A stretch of DNA of 45,963 nt, from the NCBI GenBank assembly GCA_044356305.1, contig JBIKWM010000025.1, forward strand, positions 1 to 45,963, in the 5' to 3' direction. Of the stretch, positions 7,629 to 16,501 are shown in pieces. The first letter of the stretch is position 1. The number at the start of each line of letters is the position of its first letter. The notes below the pieces were generated by a model. The model was given only the letters and a program-made list of their open reading frames with translations. It made no database searches and had not been told where the DNA came from. The stretch is from JBIKWM01 sp044356305 (GTDB taxonomy: Bacteria; Bacteroidota; Bacteroidia; UBA10329). The position numbers and the translations under genes were made by a program.

Positions 7629-8210
7629 ATGAAAACAACAGTTCTTACCACCGCAGCAGCTTTGGTCACCGCAACAGTGGCCGATGCGCAGACATGGGCC
7701 TTTGACAAGAGCCACAGCAAAGTGCAGTTCGCTGTCACCCACCTGGTTATCAGCGAGACCGTGGGCCAATTTGCTGAATGGGACGGCACGGTGACCGCCA
7801 CCAAAGAGGATTTCACCGATGCACAGATCAACTTCACCATCAAGGTGTCGAGCATCAACACCGACAACACCGACCGCGATAACCACCTGCGCAGTGCTGA
7901 CTTCTTCGATGTGGAGAAATTCCCTGAGATGACCTTTAAGAGCCGCAGCATGAAGAAGGTGGACGGCAAGAGATACAAGCTGGTGGGCGACCTGACGATG
8001 CACGGGGTGACACGTCCCATTGATCTGGATGTGACATTCAATGGCACCGCCAAAAGTCCATGGGGACAGACCGTGGCCGGTTTCAAACTGTCTGGCAATC
8101 TGAACCGTACGGACTATGGCCTGAAGTGGAACAAGACCCTGGAGGCTGGCGGACTGCTGGTGAGCGAAGAGGTGAACATCAGTGCTGCGGTAGAGCTTGT
8201 GAAGAAGTGA
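7629..8210 (+). CDS. YceI family periplasmic protein
   Basis: A 193-residue protein with a signal peptide (cleavage after VADA-Q, about residue 20) and the YceI lipocalin-like barrel: WAFDKSHSKVQFAVTHLVISETVG, NTDNTDRDNHLRSADFFDVEKFPEMTFKS, GDLTMHGVTRPIDLDV and GLKWNKTLEAGGLLVSEEV. The family binds long-chain isoprenoid or lipid ligands in a hydrophobic pocket and is induced by stress or high pH in some bacteria. The start ATG follows a leader made almost only of A, C and T, with no Shine-Dalgarno site. It sits 74 bases after the pirin gene and 68 before marR. Confidence 0.93.
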   Translation: MKTTVLTTAAALVTATVADAQTWAFDKSHSKVQFAVTHLVISETVGQFAEWDGTVTATKEDFTDAQINFTIKVSSINTDNTDRDNHLRSADFFDVEKFPEMTFKSRSMKKVDGKRYKLVGDLTMHGVTRPIDLDVTFNGTAKSPWGQTVAGFKLSGNLNRTDYGLKWNKTLEAGGLLVSEEVNISAAVELVKK

Positions 8211-8219
8211 TGTTGGCAG

Positions 8220-8261
8220 TTGCCGAAACTGGAGGGGCGGATACATTTGTACCGCCCCTCC
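8220..8261 (+). promoter_or_regulatory. Promoter of the MarR-type gene, inside a GC-rich inverted repeat
   Basis: TTG at 8220-8222, a 19-base gap and TACATTTG at 8242-8249 match the flavobacterial -33/-7 promoter. The -7 box lies in the loop of a perfect 10-bp inverted repeat, GGAGGGGCGG (8231-8240) and CCGCCCCTCC (8252-8261). No T-run follows, so a simple terminator for yceI is less likely than an operator, or a hairpin with both roles. Confidence 0.6.
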
Positions 8262-8278
8262 GTCATTCAACACCTACC

Positions 8279-8734
8279 ATGCGCCTCGAGCAGGAGATAC
8301 AGCAGACCAAGAGTTTTGCAAGCCAGAAACGGAAGGCCGCAGTGAACATCATGTTCACCAACGGCTGGCTGCAAGGGCAGATGCGCGACTGGCTCAAGCC
8401 GTTTGACCTGACCGGTCAGCAGTATAACGTGATGCGCATCTTGCGCGGATCAAACCCGAAGCCGCTGAGCACAAGCGACATACGCGACCGGATGTTGGAT
8501 AAGATGAGCGATGCATCGCGTATCGTGGACCGCCTTCACAACAAGGGCCTCTTGAAGCGCACAGTGTGCCCCACCGACCGCAGATTGGTGGACATCGTGA
8601 TAACGGAAAAAGGGCTCGAACTGCTGAAAAAGATGGACGATACTGAGAGTTTCCTTGATCAGCTGATGGGCCATCTGAGCGAGCAGGAGGCCGAGCAGCT
8701 CAACGATCTGCTTGACCGGGTAAGAGACATTTAG
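8279..8734 (+). CDS. MarR family transcriptional regulator
   Basis: A 151-residue winged-helix protein. Seen: the recognition region LSTSDIRDRMLDKMSDASRIVDRLHNKGLLKR and the wing CPTDRRLVDIVITEKGLELL, both typical of MarR proteins, with helices at both ends for dimerisation. The ATG at 8279 is preceded by a well-formed promoter whose -7 box lies within a long inverted repeat, suggesting autoregulation. Pirin and yceI just upstream are the natural targets (inference from neighbourhood). Its stop overlaps that of the DUF885 gene on the other strand by four bases. Confidence 0.92.
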   Translation: MRLEQEIQQTKSFASQKRKAAVNIMFTNGWLQGQMRDWLKPFDLTGQQYNVMRILRGSNPKPLSTSDIRDRMLDKMSDASRIVDRLHNKGLLKRTVCPTDRRLVDIVITEKGLELLKKMDDTESFLDQLMGHLSEQEAEQLNDLLDRVRDI

Positions 8735-10524
8735 CGCTGTGCGACCCTTGCCAGTTTGGCATCGAGTACGCTCAGGGGCATGGCGCCACCATTGAGCACC
8801 ATGGTGTGGAACGCTTTGAGGTCAAAGGCATCGCCCAGAAGTTTCTCCTCCGATTGCCGCAGGGCCATGATGTGCATCTCGCCCACTTTATAGGCGCAAC
8901 CGTGCCCTGGCCGCGCCACACAGCGGTCCACCTCGGCCATTGCGGCCGCTTCAGATAGGCCGACCTTGTCCATCATGAATTCAACCGCCTGATCGCGTAG
9001 CCAGCGCTTATGGTGCAGGCCAACATCTACCATCAACCGTGCGGTGCGCAGCATGTCGGCCCTGATCATGCCCATCCGCCCGGTGGCCGAACCGTAAAGG
9101 CCCAGCTCATCGGCCAGTTTCTCGGCATACATGGCCCACCCTTCGACATAGGCTGTGAACTGGATACGGCCCTGGAACATGAACGCTTCGGGTATGGCAC
9201 GCTCAAGGCTCATCTGGAGGTGATGACCGGGCACGGCCTCGTGGTACATGTGGGCACGGAACGAATAGCGCGATGATCCGCGAATGGCATCGGTATTCAG
9301 TGTGAGGCTCGCACCTTGACCCGTGAGGGGTTCAATCGGTTCATACAGTGCAACGGGTTGCGACCTCGGATCGCGCCACTGCGGGGTGCGGATGTCGAGT
9401 TCGGGAAGGTCAAGGTGATCGAATACTATTTCTGATGCCGATAACGCCTTATCCATGATCTGGCGGGCCAGGTGAATCACCGTGTCATCGGGCAAACTAT
9501 CCGTAGGCATCATCTTGGCAAACAACTCGTTGAGCGGCATGTCGGTATGCAGTCCCAGCGCTGTGGCCGCATCGTTCAGCGCCAGCCTCTGCTGCTGCAA
9601 TTGCTCCTGACCTATGCGGTAAAGACTGTCGGGGTCAATGGGCCGTGTACAGTGCCACTCCAGCATATAGCGGTAATAGGCCTCTCCTTCAGGCATCTGC
9701 CATACCCCCGCCACAGCTATGCTCTGGGTAAGAAGCTGATTGAGGTAGCTGCTCAGCCGGGCGTAGGCCGGGCGCACATCGTCCTCCAGCTCTGTGCGCA
9801 CCATGGCCAGATATTGCTGGCGCTTGGCACTGTCAAGCCCTATGATCTGCCTGCTGCGCCTTTCAAAGCCAGTGTAGAGCGGATGCTCCGCTGTCGGCAT
9901 GGAAGCAAATCGGCTGCACTGGTCGCGTACTTTTTCGATGATGAACGATGGTGGAATGATACCCCGCTGGCGTGACTCCTCTAAATGATCAATCACCCCA
10001 AGGAACTTCTCGGGCACCTTTTGCATCCGCTCCACATAATCATCGCAATCAGATTGTTTTTCGAGCGGATGCACACGAGACATGAAATCGGGCAGGTCGA
10101 TGTGCGGTCCGTTGATGTGGGTGACCGGATAGCGGTGATAAGCGAATCTCAGCCCTTCGACCCTCTTGTTCAGATACCACGAAAAGATACCGTGGCCCAA
10201 TCTGTTCTCGTCTGACACATCGCTGGTATCGAACGTATTGAGCTGGTCCAGAAGATCAACGAGCATGGCCGAATCGCGCGCCATGGCCTGGGGAGATAGT
10301 TCGGTCAGGTCGTCCTCATACCATTCGGGAATCCAGTTGGGCATGAGACCCGTGCGGGTCAGTTCCTCCGGGTCGTTCCATAGCATCTGCAGGTAAGCCC
10401 TGTTAAGGAAAGTATGCAGATCATAAGGCCTGATCAGCCCGATGGTGATTATTCCCACTGCCACCAGCAGCACCAGTAATAGAGCAATGAGCCATGTGTG
10501 GCGGGTCTTCATCAGGTGGTGCAA
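8731..10524 (-). CDS. DUF885 family metallopeptidase-like protein, membrane-anchored
   Basis: A 597-residue protein. An N-terminal hydrophobic helix (about residues 11-30) is not followed by a lipobox or a clear cleavage site, so it is probably a membrane anchor. The rest is a DUF885 domain with the zinc-type motif YHEAVPGHHLQMSLE (H428, E429, H434/H435) and a downstream EGWAMYAEKLADELG that would supply the third ligand. Members resemble M3-like helical metallopeptidases. An in-frame ATG at 10512 (MKTRH) is an alternative start. It lies 15 bases downstream of lptD on the same strand, so probable cotranscription. Confidence 0.87.
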   Translation of the reverse strand: MHHLMKTRHTWLIALLLVLLVAVGIITIGLIRPYDLHTFLNRAYLQMLWNDPEELTRTGLMPNWIPEWYEDDLTELSPQAMARDSAMLVDLLDQLNTFDTSDVSDENRLGHGIFSWYLNKRVEGLRFAYHRYPVTHINGPHIDLPDFMSRVHPLEKQSDCDDYVERMQKVPEKFLGVIDHLEESRQRGIIPPSFIIEKVRDQCSRFASMPTAEHPLYTGFERRSRQIIGLDSAKRQQYLAMVRTELEDDVRPAYARLSSYLNQLLTQSIAVAGVWQMPEGEAYYRYMLEWHCTRPIDPDSLYRIGQEQLQQQRLALNDAATALGLHTDMPLNELFAKMMPTDSLPDDTVIHLARQIMDKALSASEIVFDHLDLPELDIRTPQWRDPRSQPVALYEPIEPLTGQGASLTLNTDAIRGSSRYSFRAHMYHEAVPGHHLQMSLERAIPEAFMFQGRIQFTAYVEGWAMYAEKLADELGLYGSATGRMGMIRADMLRTARLMVDVGLHHKRWLRDQAVEFMMDKVGLSEAAAMAEVDRCVARPGHGCAYKVGEMHIMALRQSEEKLLGDAFDLKAFHTMVLNGGAMPLSVLDAKLARVAQR

Positions 10525-10539
10525 GGAACTGAAAAACAG

Positions 10540-13194
10540 TTAACGCTGATAGTCGAAGAAATCCTTTCTCCGGGCCAACTTCAGATCCTGAAGGATACTC
10601 GACTTGACCTGTAGGGTGAAGTTCCAACTGGCCAAAGTGCCGAAGGGTATCCAACTCATGTTGAACTGCCAGCAGTGCAGGTCGCGGTATATGGTGATGC
10701 TGGTCTGAGTCAGATCGTTCAGCACAAAATCATATCCTGATGTGAATCCGATCTTCCATTTGGGTGTGAGGCTCAGGTCGCCACTGAACTGGAGTGTCTG
10801 GGTAACAGGTCTTACCGTGTTCTGCGGGTTGATATTCATGTTGTAGTTCACAACCAGATTCCACGGTATGGTGAAGTCGATGTAGGCATCGGGGTTGGCA
10901 TTGATCATGGCAAGTTCATCGGCACTGCCACGTACGCTCTTTTTGGGCCAGCGCGTTCCTTTTGCATTCAGATTGAAACTCACCGCCAACGAGGCTGAAC
11001 TGAGCCTGAGCAGTTCACCGTTGTCATCAAACTGCCACCGGTTCAGTTTACGGCCCACACTGTCTGACGCATAAGGACTCAGCACAAAGTTGGCATTCAC
11101 ATTCAACCTGTCGAGCAGGCGGGTGCGCGCACTCATCTGAAAGTCAGACAGATTCATGCTATCGGCAAACACATTGTAGCTTCCACTGATGTTGAATGCC
11201 TCCAGCAACTTCACCTTCTTGAATCCGGTCACCGTGTCGCGCTTACTGCGCACCTTTATCTCCAGGGTATTATTCACCCCATAGGTGATGGCCCCTGTGT
11301 TGGTGGTGGGCGATAGCCCGAAAATGCTGAGTTCATCCGGGTTGTAGCGCACAGCGGTGCCATTGGTGCCGTAGTACCCGAACTCGTCATCGCCTGTGGC
11401 CGGACGGTATGTAAAGCCGACCGAGGGATTCATCACATGCCGAATACCCCTGAGGCCACCTTTCTTGAATTGGACCAGCCCGTAAATGGTGGTGTTCATG
11501 TTGAGCGAGGCGCTCACATCGCGGTTCGAGAAGAACCCTGTTGCGGTATCGACCACCAGTTGCTGCAATTCGTTGTCCCAATAGCGGTTGGTCTGTTGAA
11601 AGAACCAGCGCTCATTGTAGGTCACATTGGGCGACACCGTGAAATATTTGAACAGCTTGAAACTTGTGCTGAGCGGGATCTGATGGCTGATGCCGTTGCG
11701 CATCTTTTTCAGTGTGCTGAGAGAGAAGAACACCGAGTCGGCAGCGCTGGCGCGGTTCTCGGCCCTGAAGGCATACGAAAGGCCTATCTTCTCATACCAC
11801 CGTTGAGCCCCGGTCGAGGATTTTCTTTTGAACGGATAGATGCGCTGCATGTTGACAGCCACCTGCGGGAAATTGAGGTCAACAGCCTTGGTAAGGGTGT
11901 TCTGGCTGTGGGTCAGATTGACATTCAGGCTGAACGGAGTACCGGCCCATTGCTTGGAATAGGCAATGCTGGAGGCAAAAGTGTTAGTGAGCAGTTCACG
12001 TTGATTGTATGCCAACCCGTTGCTGAAGTTGGTGCTGGTACCAGCATTGACATTGGCCGTGAAGGTGGTACCGGGCCGCGCCTTAGGGTCCTGGGCGTGG
12101 TTCCAGCGCAGAAAGAAGTTGTTCTGCACCGAATAATCGGGGAATTCGGGGTCGCTGTTGCGCACACTGTTGTGGCTCACCTCCACCGACCCGTTGTAAC
12201 GGTACCGCTTGCGGTAGTTCGAGCTCAACCGGATGGCATAGCTGCCACCGGTGTAGATGTCGCCACGAATGGCCAGATCGGCCACATCCTTGAAGTGCAG
12301 ATAGTACCCGCCATTCTTGAAAAAGAACCCTAAGGTTGGCGACTCGCCATATTCTGGGATGATGATTCCGTTGCGCCTGTCGGGCTGAATGGGGAAATAC
12401 CCGAATGGCAGTACCAGCGGGGTGGGAATGCCCTCAAACTGCAGGTAGGCCGGACCGCTCACCACACTTTTCTTCGGAATCACCTTGAGTTTGCGCGATG
12501 CGATCATGAAGTGCGGATGCTCGGCATCGCAGGTGGTATAGCCCCCGTTGCGGATGTAGTAGTGGTCCTCGCCTGTCTTCTTTACCGTCTCGCCCCGTAT
12601 GTTGCCTTCGCCCTGCTTGGTCACCACATCTGCTATGCGGCCCTTCTTCGACCCGAAATTGTACCTCAGTCTCTTCGCATCAAATGCCTGATCGCCCTCG
12701 CTGAATTTGGGCGAGCCGATCAGTTTTCCAGTGCTGTCGGGCACTCCCTCGGCATACACCTCTTTGGTGTCCTTGTATATTTCAATGCGTTCGGCCGTCA
12801 GTTCAATGGCCTCATAATTGATCTTCGACTCACCGTACATGTACACGATACCCGACTTCACATCGAATCGGATGCTATCGCGGGCAGTGTAGTGTACCTC
12901 GCTGTCCAGCGCATCGCTCTTCTTCTTCTTTTCATTCGAAACAGTGTCGGCCACGGACCCAACGACCGAATCTGTCCTCATTTCCGCAGAAATGGTATCC
13001 CTCCCGGCCGAAAGAACCGAATCGGCCGGATTCACAGCCTTTGCCCCCTTGAACAACCCGGCCGCTTTGGTCTCTATCACATTCGGCAAAGTGTCGTTGC
13101 CGCTGGGATCCTGCGCTCTGGCAAGCATAGGGAGCATCAGGAGCATGCATAGGCATGTCAAGCTCGCCCAGCGCGTAGAGACTGATAGGAACAC
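10540..13194 (-). CDS. lptD: Putative LPS assembly outer-membrane protein LptD
   Basis: An 884-residue protein. Signal peptide at 1-27 (ending ARAQ), a low-complexity stretch, then an OstA-like N-terminal beta-jellyroll (about 100-260: SIRFDVKSGIVYMYGESKINYE, AEGVPDSTGKLIG, GYTTCDAEHPHFMIASRKLKVIPKK). A long beta-barrel with many alternating aromatic strands runs to the C-terminus. The motif PLVLPFGYFPIQPDRRNGIIIPEYGES is typical of Bacteroidota LptD. It inserts lipopolysaccharide into the outer leaflet with LptE. It is divergent from the amidase gene (82 bases between starts), a gene order often seen in Bacteroidota, and is followed by the DUF885 gene. Confidence 0.9.
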   Translation of the reverse strand: MFLSVSTRWASLTCLCMLLMLPMLARAQDPSGNDTLPNVIETKAAGLFKGAKAVNPADSVLSAGRDTISAEMRTDSVVGSVADTVSNEKKKKSDALDSEVHYTARDSIRFDVKSGIVYMYGESKINYEAIELTAERIEIYKDTKEVYAEGVPDSTGKLIGSPKFSEGDQAFDAKRLRYNFGSKKGRIADVVTKQGEGNIRGETVKKTGEDHYYIRNGGYTTCDAEHPHFMIASRKLKVIPKKSVVSGPAYLQFEGIPTPLVLPFGYFPIQPDRRNGIIIPEYGESPTLGFFFKNGGYYLHFKDVADLAIRGDIYTGGSYAIRLSSNYRKRYRYNGSVEVSHNSVRNSDPEFPDYSVQNNFFLRWNHAQDPKARPGTTFTANVNAGTSTNFSNGLAYNQRELLTNTFASSIAYSKQWAGTPFSLNVNLTHSQNTLTKAVDLNFPQVAVNMQRIYPFKRKSSTGAQRWYEKIGLSYAFRAENRASAADSVFFSLSTLKKMRNGISHQIPLSTSFKLFKYFTVSPNVTYNERWFFQQTNRYWDNELQQLVVDTATGFFSNRDVSASLNMNTTIYGLVQFKKGGLRGIRHVMNPSVGFTYRPATGDDEFGYYGTNGTAVRYNPDELSIFGLSPTTNTGAITYGVNNTLEIKVRSKRDTVTGFKKVKLLEAFNISGSYNVFADSMNLSDFQMSARTRLLDRLNVNANFVLSPYASDSVGRKLNRWQFDDNGELLRLSSASLAVSFNLNAKGTRWPKKSVRGSADELAMINANPDAYIDFTIPWNLVVNYNMNINPQNTVRPVTQTLQFSGDLSLTPKWKIGFTSGYDFVLNDLTQTSITIYRDLHCWQFNMSWIPFGTLASWNFTLQVKSSILQDLKLARRKDFFDYQR

Positions 13195-13276
13195 CTGCTA
13201 TCTTGTGAAAAAGGGAGTACTTTTGAACCGCGCGAAATTAACCAATTCGCAAGGGGTGCCCCGGATCACCGACCTG

Positions 13277-15394
13277 ATGAGAAACAGAGCATCTTTTATC
13301 ATCGCAGCCATGGTCGCATTTATTGTGACCGTTCTGCTGCCCGGAACGACTTTTTCGCAGAGCGACAGGTTCAGGATGCGCACCGTGGTCATTGACCCGG
13401 GCCATGGCGGGCACGACCCTGGCAATCTGGGCACAGGCCGGTACAAGTCGAAGGAAAAGGACGTGGTGCTCGATGTGTGCATGAAACTCGGTGACCTGAT
13501 AAAGCAGGAATATCCGGGCATAAAGGTCATTTACACCCGTACCACCGATGAGTTTGTGACGCTTGATGCGCGCGCTCAGATCGCCAATAAGAACGATGCG
13601 GACCTTTTTATCAGTGTGCACTGCAATGCTGCCAAGAGCACTGCAGCCGCTGGTTCAGAGTCATTTGTCCTTGGTCTTCACCGATCTGAGGAGAACCTGG
13701 AGGTGGCCATGAAAGAGAACTCCGTGATCCTTCTTGAAGAGGACCATGAGAAGACTTACGGTGGTTTCGACCCTAACTCGGCCGAGAGCATCATTGCGCT
13801 TACTATGATGCAGAGCGCTTTCCTCGACCAGAGTGTGCGCGTATCGGCCTTTGTGCAGCGGCAGTTCACCGAGCGCGTAGGGCGAAAGGACCGCGGGGTG
13901 AAACAGGCCGGTTTCCTTGTGCTGCGCAAGGCCACCATGCCCAGTATTCTCATTGAACTGGGATTCTTGACCAACGCGGCCGAAGAGGATTTCCTTAACA
14001 GTGCCGATGGCAAGGACAAGATGGCACTGGCCATTTTCAAAGGATTCAAAGAGTATAAGATAACGGTAGAAGATGCAGGCAATCAGTTTCAGGACATCCC
14101 CGCACCTCAACCCAAGCCAGAGCCGAAGCCGGAGCCCAAGGCCGAGGTCAAGAACGAGGTGAAGGCAGAGCCGAAGAAGGCTGAACCGAAGAAGACTTCG
14201 CCAAAGGCCATGACCGCTGAGGAGGCCGAGATAGAATTCAACAAGAAGAGAAAGGCTGAGCTTGAAGCTAAGCTGGCCGAGGCCGAGAAAGAGAAGGAGC
14301 GTGCATTGGCCGAAAAGAAAAAGAAAGAGCTTGACGAAAAGGAACGTCAGGCAAAGGCCGAACGTGAGGCAGCCGAAAAATTGGCCGCTGAGAAAAAGGC
14401 AGAAGAAGAAAGGATTGCCATCGAAAAAGCAGAACTGGAGCAGAAGAGAATGGAGGACGAGCGCAAGTTGGCCGATGCGCGCAAGGCTGATGAGGAAAGA
14501 CTTAGGGCTGAGAAACTGGCCGAAGAGGAACGGCTATCGCTGGAGAAACTGGAGGCCGCCCGAATTGCAGAGGAGCAGCGGTTGGCCGAGATGAAAAAGG
14601 CAGAGGAAGAGGCTGAAGCGGCAGCCATTGCCAACCAGGCCGAGAAAGAAGCCGAGCGGCAGCGCAGACGCGATGCCGAGGAAGGAGAACGCATAAGGCG
14701 CGAACAGGCCGAGCGCATGGCCGAGCAGGAAGGGCAGGCCGCTGAGCAGCGTCTGGAGGAGGAACGCCAGGCTGCAGTGAAGGCTAAAACGGCCCAGATT
14801 GAAGAGGAAAGGAAGGCCCGCGAAGCACGCTTACTGGCTGAACAGGCCAATCAGACCGATAACAGCCAGCCTGCTCCGGATCTGAAACAGGCAGAGAAAG
14901 TGAACGCCCCGGCCCAGGAGGCCGAGCCATCAAAGGCCCACACGCCCGAAGAGGCCGAGGCCGCCTATCTTGCCCAGCGCAGAAAGGAACTGGAGGGCCG
15001 GATCTCCACCATTCAGGCTGAGGCCGAGAATAAGAAACAGGCCAAAGCGGGAACCTCAGCCGAAAAACCGGCCACAACCGAACGGACGGCCGATGAACCG
15101 AAAGCCAAGGCGCCTGCCGCAACCGCCTCAGGATTGGTGTTCAGGATACAGATCATGTCGTCAGATAAACGCTTGGCCGCAGGAGCCCCACAGTTTAAAG
15201 GCCAGAAGGCTGAAGAGTACACGGACGGCAATCTCTTCAAGTACACCATTGGCAGTACGACCGACATCAACGCAGTGGGAAACCTGCAGAAGGAAGTGCG
15301 CGCCAAAGGATTTGAAGGGGCATTTGCCGTGGCATTCCACAACGGAAAGCGCATAACCATGCAAGAGGCCCGCGACATCCTCAGCAAAAAATAA
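13277..15394 (+). CDS. N-acetylmuramoyl-L-alanine amidase with coiled-coil linker and SPOR-like tail
   Basis: A 705-residue protein. A signal peptide (cleavage after FS-Q, about 27) is followed by an Amidase_3 catalytic domain (about 35-265) with the zinc ligands H43 in VVIDPGHGGHDPG, E60 in KSKEKDVVLD and H115 in FISVHCNA, and the catalytic Glu in SILIELGFLTN. Then comes a 300-residue Lys/Glu/Ala-rich segment predicted as coiled coil, and a C-terminal SPOR-like domain (about 620-705, LVFRIQIMSSDKRL to RITMQEARDIL). It would cleave the peptide side chain from peptidoglycan, guided to septal glycan by the SPOR part. The ATG at 13277 gives a proper signal peptide. TACTTTTG at 13218-13225 is a candidate -7 box. 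Five bases separate it from the MCE gene. Confidence 0.92.
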   Translation: MRNRASFIIAAMVAFIVTVLLPGTTFSQSDRFRMRTVVIDPGHGGHDPGNLGTGRYKSKEKDVVLDVCMKLGDLIKQEYPGIKVIYTRTTDEFVTLDARAQIANKNDADLFISVHCNAAKSTAAAGSESFVLGLHRSEENLEVAMKENSVILLEEDHEKTYGGFDPNSAESIIALTMMQSAFLDQSVRVSAFVQRQFTERVGRKDRGVKQAGFLVLRKATMPSILIELGFLTNAAEEDFLNSADGKDKMALAIFKGFKEYKITVEDAGNQFQDIPAPQPKPEPKPEPKAEVKNEVKAEPKKAEPKKTSPKAMTAEEAEIEFNKKRKAELEAKLAEAEKEKERALAEKKKKELDEKERQAKAEREAAEKLAAEKKAEEERIAIEKAELEQKRMEDERKLADARKADEERLRAEKLAEEERLSLEKLEAARIAEEQRLAEMKKAEEEAEAAAIANQAEKEAERQRRRDAEEGERIRREQAERMAEQEGQAAEQRLEEERQAAVKAKTAQIEEERKAREARLLAEQANQTDNSQPAPDLKQAEKVNAPAQEAEPSKAHTPEEAEAAYLAQRRKELEGRISTIQAEAENKKQAKAGTSAEKPATTERTADEPKAKAPAATASGLVFRIQIMSSDKRLAAGAPQFKGQKAEEYTDGNLFKYTIGSTTDINAVGNLQKEVRAKGFEGAFAVAFHNGKRITMQEARDILSKK

Positions 15395-15399
15395 TACCG

Positions 15400-16386
15400 G
15401 TGAAGCATTCAAAAGAGATACGCACAGGCCTCATAGCCCTTTCGATTCTGGTGGCCACCGTTTGGGGTTACAATTTCCTGAAGGGCAACGACATATTCAG
15501 CCGACAGAAGATCTATTACACCACCTATGCACAGGTTGACGGTCTGGCCCCGAGCAGTGCCGTATTTGTGAGCGGCTACAAGGTGGGGTTTGTGCGGAAC
15601 ATTGACTTCCACCCTACCCGTCAGGGCGAATTCCTTGTGGAGATGGTGATCACAGCCAGCAAGTTCACCATGCCTGACAGCGCCTCTGCACAATTGGTGA
15701 GCACCGACCTTTTGGGGTCGAAGGGCATCAATCTGATTGTGAAATCGGGGATGCCAGAAGCCCCGGAGTACGATACCATTCCGGGTTTCATTGAAGAAGG
15801 ACTAGCCGAGACCATCGGCACGTTGGGCAAGAGCATCATGCCCCTGAAAGTGAAGGCCGAGAACATGATCGTGACGCTCGACAGCACACTCAACGATCTG
15901 CGCAATCTCTTGGGCCCGGCCAATAGGCAAGGCCCGCTCAATCTTGCGCTGAACGACCTTGCCAGTACCATGTCAAACTTCAAACAGGTGAGCGCCAACC
16001 TGAACGATGTGCTGAAGAATGACGGCAAGGTGAACCGGATATTGAGCGATGTGGAGGCTTTCACCGGGGTGCTCGATAAGAACAAGGGCGAGCTGGACAA
16101 CCTGCTCAAGAACCTCTCGGCCCTGAGCGACACCTTAACTGAGGCGCGCATAGCGCAGACAGTGCAGCAGGCCAACGCCACCTTGACTGAGACCACCGAG
16201 CTGTTCAAGAAGATAAACAGTGGCGAGGGCACCATCGGCAAGCTTGTGAATGACGAGACCATATACACCAACCTCGAAAAGGCAACGGCCGACCTCGACA
16301 GCCTGTTCGTGGATATAAAGGCCAATCCGAACCGATACGTGCATGTGAGTGTTTTCGGGCGGAAGGAGAAGAAAGAGAAGAAGTGA
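15400..16386 (+). CDS. MCE/MlaD family lipid-transport protein
   Basis: A 328-residue protein starting at GTG. One N-terminal membrane helix (about 8-25) is followed by an MCE domain (about 35-120: YTTYAQVDGLAPSSAVFVSGYKVGFVRNIDF, LLGSKGINLIV). A long helical part, about 140-310, has many heptad-like Leu and Asn residues (LNDLRNLLG, LDNLLKNLSALSDTLTEA). MlaD-type proteins form hexameric rings that carry phospholipids between the membranes with an MlaFEB transporter; no transporter genes lie in this window. It follows the amidase by five bases, so the two are cotranscribed. Confidence 0.9.
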   Translation: MKHSKEIRTGLIALSILVATVWGYNFLKGNDIFSRQKIYYTTYAQVDGLAPSSAVFVSGYKVGFVRNIDFHPTRQGEFLVEMVITASKFTMPDSASAQLVSTDLLGSKGINLIVKSGMPEAPEYDTIPGFIEEGLAETIGTLGKSIMPLKVKAENMIVTLDSTLNDLRNLLGPANRQGPLNLALNDLASTMSNFKQVSANLNDVLKNDGKVNRILSDVEAFTGVLDKNKGELDNLLKNLSALSDTLTEARIAQTVQQANATLTETTELFKKINSGEGTIGKLVNDETIYTNLEKATADLDSLFVDIKANPNRYVHVSVFGRKEKKEKK

Positions 16387-16501
16387 TTGTTGGTTCGCTC
16401 CTGTGCCCCCTTCGAATCGCCATTGTCTGTCAGCTTTGAATCACCTTTTAAGGAGATTCGAAAAGCAAAGAATCTGGTCAAAGAAATACTGAGATACACC
16501 G

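Noticed and set aside
16411..16462. TTCGAATC/GATTCGAA inverted repeat between the MCE and Fe-S genes as a terminator
   Set aside because: The 36-base loop and the lack of a T-run make an intrinsic terminator unlikely; no other support for a function.
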